In this document: positions 58,394-64,000 of the stretch, in pieces
Layout: the number at the start of each line of letters is the position of its first letter
Numbering within the stretch: the first letter of the stretch is position 1
DNA from: Mycobacterium sp. SMC-2
Lineage (GTDB): Bacteria; Actinomycetota; Actinomycetes; Mycobacteriales; Mycobacteriaceae
Assembly (NCBI RefSeq): GCF_025263485.1
Contig: NZ_CP079863.1
Location: 3,534,001 to 3,598,000, forward strand
Reading direction: 5' to 3'
Length of the DNA stretch: 64,000 nucleotides
Notes under the pieces: generated by a model
Told to the model about the DNA's origin: nothing
Databases searched by the model: none
Seen by the model: only the letters and a program-made list of their open reading frames with translations
Position numbers and translations under genes: made by a program

Positions 58394-59164
58394 ATGCCTC
58401 GGATCGGGCTGCTCGCCGGTGTGGTGTCGACGGTGCTCGTGGCGGCCCTGGTCGGGTGCAGTTCGAAATCGGATTCGCCGCCCTCGGCGTCCGGGCAGGT
58501 GGTGGTGTTCGCCGCCGCCTCGCTGAAGCCCGCGTTCGCCGAAATCAGTGCCCAGTTCGAAGCCCAAAACGCGGGCAGCACTGTCGAATTCGAGTTCGCG
58601 GGATCGTCCGAGCTGGCCACGCAGCTGACGCAGGGCGCGACCGCAGACGTCTTCGCGTCGGCGGACACCGCGCAGATGGACACGGTCGCCAAGGCCGGCT
58701 TGCTGTCCGGCAACCCGACGAACTTCGCCTCGAACACACTGGTGATCGTCACAACGCCGGGCAACCCCAAGCGGGTGGGGTCCTTCGCCGACCTGGCGAG
58801 GCCCGGGCTGGGCGTGGTGATCTGTCAGAAACCGGTCCCGTGCGGAGCGGCGACTCGGCGCGTCGAAGGCAGCACTGGGGTCCACCTCAACCCGGTGAGC
58901 GAGGAACCCAGCGTGACGGATGTCCTCAACAAGGTCACGACCGGGCAGGCGGACGCCGGGTTGGTCTACGTCACCGACGCCCGCAGCGCCGGGAACAAGG
59001 TGACGGCCGTCAGCTTCCCCGAGGCCGCCGGCGCGGTGAACGTCTATCTGATCGCGGTGCTGAAGAGGGCGCCGCAACCGACGTTGGCGCAAAGATTCGT
59101 GGCCATGGTGACCGGTGAGCCCGGTCAGAACATCCTGTCCCAGTTCGGCTTCGCCAAACCGTGA
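58394..59164 (+). CDS. modA: Molybdate-binding lipoprotein ModA
   Basis: The periplasmic molybdate receptor of the ModABC importer, 256 residues. It is a lipoprotein: the signal peptide ends in AALVGCSS, with the Cys as lipid site. The family segments VVVFAAASLKPAFAEIS, FEFAGSSELATQLTQGA and DAGLVYVTDAR bind molybdate. ATG 58394 is the start. It is the first gene of modA-modB-modC. The 233 bases upstream contain the divergent promoters. Confidence 0.95.
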   Translation: MPRIGLLAGVVSTVLVAALVGCSSKSDSPPSASGQVVVFAAASLKPAFAEISAQFEAQNAGSTVEFEFAGSSELATQLTQGATADVFASADTAQMDTVAKAGLLSGNPTNFASNTLVIVTTPGNPKRVGSFADLARPGLGVVICQKPVPCGAATRRVEGSTGVHLNPVSEEPSVTDVLNKVTTGQADAGLVYVTDARSAGNKVTAVSFPEAAGAVNVYLIAVLKRAPQPTLAQRFVAMVTGEPGQNILSQFGFAKP

Positions 59165-59167
59165 ACC

Positions 59168-59974
59168 GTGCACCGGCCTACTGATCTGCCGCGGTGGGTG
59201 TACGTCCCCGCCGCCGTGGGCGCCGCGTTCGTGGTGCTGCCGTTGGTGGCCATCGCGATCAAGGTCGACTGGCCGAATTTCTGGACGCTGATCACCAGCT
59301 CGTCGTCGCAGACCGCCCTGCTGCTCAGCCTCAGGACCGCCACCGCCAGCACCGCGCTGTGCGTGCTGCTGGGCGTGCCGATGGCGCTGGTACTGGCCCG
59401 CAGCACGGCGCGCCTGGTGCGGCTGCTGCGGCCGTTGATCCTGTTGCCGTTGGTGTTGCCGCCGGTGGTGGGCGGGATTGCGCTGCTCTACGCGTTCGGC
59501 CGGCTCGGATTGCTCGGCCGCTATCTCGAAGCGGCCGGCGTCAGCGTCGCGTTCAGCACCACCGCCGTGGTGCTGGCGCAGACCTTCGTGTCGCTGCCGT
59601 TCCTGGTGATCTCCCTGGAGGGAGCCGCGCGCACCGCCGGCGCCGACTTCGAGGTGGTGGCGGCGACGCTGGGGGCGCGTCCCAGCACCGTCTGGTGGCG
59701 GGTCACCCTGCCGCTGCTGCTGCCGGGCCTGACGTCGGGGGCGGTGCTGGCGTTCGCCCGCTCGCTGGGGGAGTTCGGTGCGACGCTGACCTTTGCCGGG
59801 TCCCGCCAAGGTGTCACCCGCACGCTGCCGCTGGAGATCTACCTGCAGCGGGTGACCGACGCCAACGCGGCGGTGGCGCTGTCGATCCTGCTGGTGGCGG
59901 TGGCCGCGCTGGTGGTGCTCGGGCTCGGCGCCCGCGGGCTGACCGGGGCCGACGCGAGGCAGCCCGCAACATGA
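59168..59974 (+). CDS. modB: Molybdate ABC transporter permease ModB
   Basis: The permease of the molybdate importer, 268 residues, with about six transmembrane helices. The EAA loop that contacts ModC is [22 protein letters not shown]. The start is GTG 59168, only three bases after modA, and the stop overlaps the modC ATG (ATGA). Confidence 0.95.
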   Translation: MHRPTDLPRWVYVPAAVGAAFVVLPLVAIAIKVDWPNFWTLITSSSSQTALLLSLRTATASTALCVLLGVPMALVLARSTARLVRLLRPLILLPLVLPPVVGGIALLYAFGRLGLLGRYLEAAGVSVAFSTTAVVLAQTFVSLPFLVISLEGAARTAGADFEVVAATLGARPSTVWWRVTLPLLLPGLTSGAVLAFARSLGEFGATLTFAGSRQGVTRTLPLEIYLQRVTDANAAVALSILLVAVAALVVLGLGARGLTGADARQPAT

Positions 59975-61077
59975 GCGAACTGCAGCTGCGCGCCGTCGTG
60001 GCCGACCGCCACCTCGACGTGGAGTTCACCGTATCGGCGGGCGAAGTGCTTGCGGTTCTGGGTCCCAACGGCGCGGGCAAGTCGACCGCGTTGCATGTCA
60101 TCGCCGGGCTGATTCGGCCGGACCACGGGTTGGTGCGGTTGGGGGACCGGGTGCTGACCGACACCGCGGCCGGGGTGAACGTGGCGACCCACGACCGCCG
60201 CGTGGGCCTGCTGCTGCAGGACCCGCTGTTGTTCCCGCACATGAGCGTTGCCGCCAACGTGGCCTTCGGACCGCACAGCCGTCGCGGGTGGCTGAGTCCG
60301 GCTCGGGCCGCGGAGAAGGCGACGGCGCTGCGCTGGCTGCGCGAGGTGGACGCCGAGCAGTTCGCCGACCGGAAGGCGCGCCAGCTGTCCGGCGGGCAGG
60401 CCCAGCGGGTGGCGATCGCGCGGGCGCTGGCCGCCGAGCCCGACGTGTTGCTGCTCGACGAGCCGCTGAACGGCCTCGATGTCGCCGCGGCCGCGGGGGT
60501 CCGCGCGGTGTTGCGGGGCGTGGTCAGCCGCACCGGCTGCGCCGTCGTCCTCATCACCCACGACCTACTCGACGTGTTCACGCTGGCTGACCGGGTGCTG
60601 GTGCTGGAAGCCGGCAAGATCGCCGAGATCGGCCCGGTTGCGGACGTGCTCACGATGCCGCGCAGTCACTTCGGGGCGCGCGTCGCGGGCGTCAACCTGG
60701 TCAACGGGACCGTCGCCCCCGACGCCTCGCTGCAAGCGCGCTCGGGAGCACGTTGGCATGCCGCCCCCACGCTGGACGGACCCGCCCCGCTGGCTGCTGG
60801 GCGGAAGGCGATCGCGGTCTTCCCGCCCACGGCGGTGGCGGTGTACCGGGACCAACCCCATGGCAGCCCACGCAACACGGTTGAGGTGACGGTGGCGGAG
60901 ATGGACGTTCGTGGGCCGGCGGTGCTGGTGCGCGGCGAGCAGCAGGCCGACGGCGCCCCCGGCCTCGCCGCGGAGATCACCGTCGACGCCGCCTCGGAGC
61001 TGCGGCTGGCTCCCGGAGAGAAGGTGTGGTTCTCCGTCAAAGCTCACGAGGTGACGTTGTATCCGGCGGCGCACTGA
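59971..61077 (+). CDS. modC: Molybdate ABC transporter ATPase ModC
   Basis: The ATPase of the molybdate importer, 368 residues. Walker [10 protein letters not shown], signature [16 protein letters not shown], Walker [13 protein letters not shown] and the switch His in LITHDLLDV are all present. The C-terminal third is a TOBE-like domain that can sense molybdate in relatives. ATG 59971 overlaps the modB stop. Confidence 0.95.
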   Translation: MSELQLRAVVADRHLDVEFTVSAGEVLAVLGPNGAGKSTALHVIAGLIRPDHGLVRLGDRVLTDTAAGVNVATHDRRVGLLLQDPLLFPHMSVAANVAFGPHSRRGWLSPARAAEKATALRWLREVDAEQFADRKARQLSGGQAQRVAIARALAAEPDVLLLDEPLNGLDVAAAAGVRAVLRGVVSRTGCAVVLITHDLLDVFTLADRVLVLEAGKIAEIGPVADVLTMPRSHFGARVAGVNLVNGTVAPDASLQARSGARWHAAPTLDGPAPLAAGRKAIAVFPPTAVAVYRDQPHGSPRNTVEVTVAEMDVRGPAVLVRGEQQADGAPGLAAEITVDAASELRLAPGEKVWFSVKAHEVTLYPAAH

Positions 61078-61185
61078 GAGCTCGAAATCAGCGCCTGGTT
61101 GCACATCGGCAACAACGGCAAAACGGGAATGCAATTGTCCGCAAGGCTCCTTGCGTCACAGCGGTAACACGGTAGGTTCGTCGCC

Positions 61186-62190
61186 ATGGAGCAGGTGGAA
61201 CCCAACTCGACGCGTCGCAAAGGCCTGTGGGCGACGCTGGCGATAGCCACGGTGACCGGTGCCAGCGCCGTCACGATCGCCTTGCCGGCAACCTCGAGCG
61301 CCGATCCCGAGGTCCCGACCCCCGTCCCGCCGACGACAACGACGGCCCCACCGCCGGCCGCCGGCCCCGCGGCTCCCGCGGCCACGCCGCCGCCGGCCAC
61401 TCCGGCGCCGGGGGAGTCGCCCGCCCCGGTCGATCCCAACGCGCCACCGCCGCCGCCCGCCGACCCGAACGCACCGCCGCCACCTCCCGTCGACCCGAAC
61501 GCCGGGCGGGTGGCCAACGCCGTGGGTGGCTTCAGCTACGTCCTTCCCCCCGGCTGGGTGGAGTCGGACGCGTCCCACCTCGACTACGGATCGGCTCTGC
61601 TGAGTAAGACGACGGGGCCGCCGCCGTTGCCCGACCAGCCGCCACCGGTGGCCAACGACACCCGCATCGTGATGGGCCGGCTGGACCAGAAGCTTTATGC
61701 CAGTGCCGAAGCCGACAACTCCAAGGCCGCGGTGCGGCTGGGCTCGGACATGGGCGAGTTCTTCCTGCCGTATCCGGGCACGCGGATCAACCAGGAATCC
61801 ACCCCGTTGACCGGAGCCAACGGCATCACCGGGAGCGCGTCGTACTACGAGGTGAAGTTCAGCGACGCGTCCAAGCCCAACGGCCAGATTTGGACGGGCG
61901 TGGTCGGCCTGCCCTCGTCGAGCACGCCCAACGGCACACCACCGCAACGTTGGTTTGTGGTGTGGCTGGGGACGGCGAACGACCCGGTGGACCGGGGCGC
62001 GGCCAAGGCGCTGGCCGAGTCGATCCAGCCCTGGGCGGGCCCACCCGCGCCGGCAGCAGGAGCCCCGCCGGCTCCGGGGGTCCAGCCGGCACCGGGAGCG
62101 CCGGCGCCGGCTCCGGCGCCCGCACCCGCGCCGGCGGGGGAGGTCAGCCCCACTCCCGCAGCGACTCCCCAGCGGACGCAATCGGCCTGA
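61186..62190 (+). CDS. apa: Alanine/proline-rich secreted antigen Apa (fibronectin attachment protein)
   Basis: The secreted, in M. tuberculosis mannosylated, Apa/45-kDa antigen (Rv1860; FAP in M. avium), 334 residues. A signal peptide ends in TSSADP. Pro/Ala-rich regions flank a conserved core ([47 protein letters not shown] with the fibronectin-binding region). Threonines in the Pro-rich ends ([12 protein letters not shown]) are probable glycosylation sites. ATG 61186 begins [13 protein letters not shown]. Confidence 0.95.
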   Translation: MEQVEPNSTRRKGLWATLAIATVTGASAVTIALPATSSADPEVPTPVPPTTTTAPPPAAGPAAPAATPPPATPAPGESPAPVDPNAPPPPPADPNAPPPPPVDPNAGRVANAVGGFSYVLPPGWVESDASHLDYGSALLSKTTGPPPLPDQPPPVANDTRIVMGRLDQKLYASAEADNSKAAVRLGSDMGEFFLPYPGTRINQESTPLTGANGITGSASYYEVKFSDASKPNGQIWTGVVGLPSSSTPNGTPPQRWFVVWLGTANDPVDRGAAKALAESIQPWAGPPAPAAGAPPAPGVQPAPGAPAPAPAPAPAPAGEVSPTPAATPQRTQSA

Positions 62191-62273
62191 CCGCCGCGGC
62201 GTGGACATGATGCGCCAACCGTCACCGAATCAAAACCCCCTTCGTTACGCGAAGCGGGTATACCGAAATGACG

Positions 62274-62295
62274 GCCCAGCAACACGCTGGGCTTT
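62274..62295 (+). terminator. Terminator hairpin after apa
   Basis: GCCCAGC (62274-62280) and GCTGGGC (62286-62292) form a 7-bp stem with loop AACAC, followed by TTT. It lies 84 bases after the apa stop and 25 before the next gene, so it is a plausible intrinsic terminator. Confidence 0.5.
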
Positions 62296-62319
62296 GCCGG
62301 CGATTGCAAGGAGATTCGC

Positions 62320-62619
62320 ATGGACGTCATGGCAGCTACCGAATATCTGGCCCGCTCAACAACATTCACGAGCGTCGGGCTCATCGGTTACATCATCATC
62401 GGCGGTCTGGCGGGTGCGCTCGCCAGCAAGATCATGCGGGGCAGTGGCGCCGGCATTCTGATGGACATCGTCATCGGGGTCATCGGTGCACTGATCGGCG
62501 GCTTCATCCTGAGTTTCTTCGTCAACACCGCTGGCGGCGGCCTGATCTTCACCTTCTTCACCGCGCTGCTCGGATCGCTGATCCTGCTGTGGATCGTCGG
62601 CATGATGCGGCGCACCTGA
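62320..62619 (+). CDS. GlsB/YeaQ/YmgE family membrane protein (Rv1861)
   Basis: A 99-residue membrane protein with three hydrophobic helices and the family's glycine-rich pattern (IIIGGLAGALASKIM, IVIGVIGALIGGFIL). The family is often linked to stress responses; function is unknown. AAGGAGA precedes ATG 62320. Confidence 0.88.
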   Translation: MDVMAATEYLARSTTFTSVGLIGYIIIGGLAGALASKIMRGSGAGILMDIVIGVIGALIGGFILSFFVNTAGGGLIFTFFTALLGSLILLWIVGMMRRT

Positions 62620-62667
62620 TCGCAGTTAGCACGTTGCGGCCGTGGTGGTTAGCGGCATGATGGACGG

Positions 62668-63696
62668 ATGGTTCCACCGCTAACCACGACGACCATGCGT
62701 GCGTGGCGGGTGCGCCGGCCCGGCCCGATGGACACCGCCCCGCTCGAGCAAGTCACCACTGACGTGCCGCGCCCGGGCCCGTCGGAGTTGCTGGTCGCCG
62801 TTCGCGCCTGCGGAGTGTGCCGCACCGACCTCCACGTCGCCGAGGGCGACCTGCCCGTACACCGCGACGGTGTCACGCCCGGCCACGAGGTGGTGGGGGA
62901 GGTCGTGGAAATCGGGTCGGAGGCCGGCGCCGAGTTTCGGGTCGGAGACCGGGTGGGTATCGCCTGGCTGCGGCACACCTGCGGCGTGTGCAAGTACTGC
63001 CGTCGGGGCGACGAGAACTTGTGCCCCCAGTCCCGTTACACGGGCTGGGACGCCGACGGCGGCTACGCCGAATTCACCACCGTCCCAGCGGCTTTCGCGC
63101 ACCCGCTGCCGGCCGGCTACACCGACAGCGAGCTGGCGCCGTTGCTGTGCGCCGGCATCATCGGGTACCGCTCCCTGCTTCGCGCCGCCCTGCCGCCGGG
63201 CGGACGGCTCGGGCTCTACGGCTTCGGCGGCAGCGCTCACATCACCGCGCAGGTCGCGTTGGCGCAGGGCGCCGAGGTGCATGTGATGACCCGCGGAGCC
63301 GAGGCGCGTGAGCTGGCGATGCAGCTTGGGGCGGCGTCGGCGCAGGGTGCGGCCGATCCGCCACCGGTGCCGCTGGACGCGGCGATCCTGTTCGCCCCGG
63401 TCGGTGACCTGGTGCTGCCCGCGCTCGAGGCGCTGGACCGCGGCGGCACCCTGTCCATCGCGGGGATTCACCTGTCCGATATCCCGGCCCTCAACTACCA
63501 ACGCCATCTGTTTCAGGAACGCCAGGTCCGCTCGGTCACGTCCAACACCCGGGCCGACGCGCGGGCATTCCTCGACTTCGCGGGCGAACACCACATCGAG
63601 GTGACCACGCCGGAATACCCGCTGGATCAGGCGGATCGGGCGTTGGCCGACCTCAGCGCGGGCCGCATCGCCGGCGCGGCGGTGCTGCTGGTGTGA
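62668..63696 (+). CDS. adhA: Zinc-dependent alcohol dehydrogenase AdhA
   Basis: A medium-chain alcohol dehydrogenase of 342 residues (346 in Rv1862). The catalytic zinc ligands are in ACGVCRTD and PGHEVVGE. The structural zinc site is [15 protein letters not shown]. The cofactor site is [11 protein letters not shown], a variant of the GxGxxG motif. It probably interconverts alcohols and aldehydes; the substrate is unknown. ATG 62668 is used; an in-frame ATG nine codons on (MRAW) is a possible alternative. Confidence 0.93.
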   Translation: MVPPLTTTTMRAWRVRRPGPMDTAPLEQVTTDVPRPGPSELLVAVRACGVCRTDLHVAEGDLPVHRDGVTPGHEVVGEVVEIGSEAGAEFRVGDRVGIAWLRHTCGVCKYCRRGDENLCPQSRYTGWDADGGYAEFTTVPAAFAHPLPAGYTDSELAPLLCAGIIGYRSLLRAALPPGGRLGLYGFGGSAHITAQVALAQGAEVHVMTRGAEARELAMQLGAASAQGAADPPPVPLDAAILFAPVGDLVLPALEALDRGGTLSIAGIHLSDIPALNYQRHLFQERQVRSVTSNTRADARAFLDFAGEHHIEVTTPEYPLDQADRALADLSAGRIAGAAVLLV

Positions 63697-63702
63697 GGCG
63701 CC

Positions 63703-64000
63703 TCAGGCCGTCAGGTGCCAGACCAGCGCGGCGGCCAGCGCGCCCAGCCCGTTCAGCGACCAATGCAGCGCGATGGGCGCGATCAGGCTGCCGCTGCGCC
63801 GGCGTAGCCAGCTGAAGACGAACCCGGCCGCGCCGGTGGCCAGCACAGCCCCGCTCACCCCCGCCAGCATTCCGATGATGCCGCCGCCGAACAGTCGGGT
63901 GAAGCCGACGTTGCTGCTGGTGAGCCCGAGCGACGTCGCGATGTGCCACAGGCCGAACAGCAGCGAACCGGCCAAGGCCACGCCGCGAAAGCCCCAGGCC
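63703..64000 (-). CDS. CPBP family intramembrane metalloprotease (partial, Rv1863c)
   Basis: The C-terminal 98 codons of a membrane protein that continues past the window edge. LFGLWHIATSLG and IALHWSLNG provide the conserved His residues of the CPBP (CAAX protease and bacteriocin-processing) family. Three hydrophobic helices are visible. The position matches Rv1863c. It is convergent with adhA, six bases apart. Confidence 0.85.
   Translation of the reverse strand, partial: AWGFRGVALAGSLLFGLWHIATSLGLTSSNVGFTRLFGGGIIGMLAGVSGAVLATGAAGFVFSWLRRRSGSLIAPIALHWSLNGLGALAAALVWHLTA

Noticed and set aside
61300-62190. Tandem DNA repeats in apa
   Set aside because: The Pro/Ala-rich ends give repetitive GC-rich DNA, but this is the known composition of Apa and not a separate repeat element.

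Overview
The window is a high-GC chromosomal segment of a slow-growing Mycobacterium. Nearly every gene can be matched, in order and orientation, to the stretch of the M. tuberculosis chromosome from the ESX-5 locus (about Rv1787) to about Rv1863c. Names rest on remembered family sequences and on synteny; no search was run. No PE_PGRS genes are present where M. tuberculosis has PE_PGRS32, 33 and 34. The urease operon is also missing between the Rv1847 and ndh equivalents. These absences suggest a member or close relative of the M. avium complex, but that is inference.

Layout. 1-11.7 kb: the 3' part of the ESX-5 type VII secretion locus (PPE, PE, esxM, esxN, espG5, eccD5, mycP5, eccE5, eccA5), then a second esxN copy. 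12.3-16.8 kb: two PPE genes, two small secreted DUF732 proteins and mgtC, equivalent to the low-Mg2+ associated PPE31-33/Rv1810/mgtC block. 16.8-26.8 kb: an NDH-2-like dehydrogenase, a sterol-desaturase-like protein, a secreted serine protease, a deazaflavin-type reductase divergent from a TetR regulator, a VOC protein, an FAD flavoprotein, the BacA-type ABC importer and ilvG. 27-38.9 kb: secA2, pgsA2, three small envelope genes, gcvH, garA, two MerR regulators, a DUF151 protein, a tandem glycine riboswitch and gcvB. 38.9-54.4 kb: haloalkane dehalogenase dmbC behind an extra kasB-like gene, a VWA/solute-binding protein, glcB, two CNNM/CBS membrane proteins, a stand-alone mbtK with an IdeR box, guaB1, gnd1, the blaR/blaI pair, the iron-regulated small RNA MrsI and a thioesterase. 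54.4-64 kb: ndh, a DUF4189 protein, an LLM oxidoreductase, an SDR, modABC, apa, a small membrane protein, adhA and the end of a CPBP protease gene.

How it works together. ESX-5 exports PE/PPE and EsxMN proteins; EspG5 is the chaperone, EccD5/EccE5 are membrane components, MycP5 is the protease and EccA5 the cytosolic ATPase. gcvH and gcvB supply glycine cleavage. GarA controls 2-oxoglutarate metabolism, and glcB runs the glyoxylate shunt. MbtK and MrsI are both preceded by IdeR boxes and link the segment to iron starvation. No phage, insertion sequence, CRISPR array or tRNA was seen. The most notable departures from the reference order are the extra kasB-like gene, the relocated mbtK, the esxN duplication and a dispersed palindromic intergenic element. 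I did not find convincing evidence of a wholly undescribed multi-gene system.
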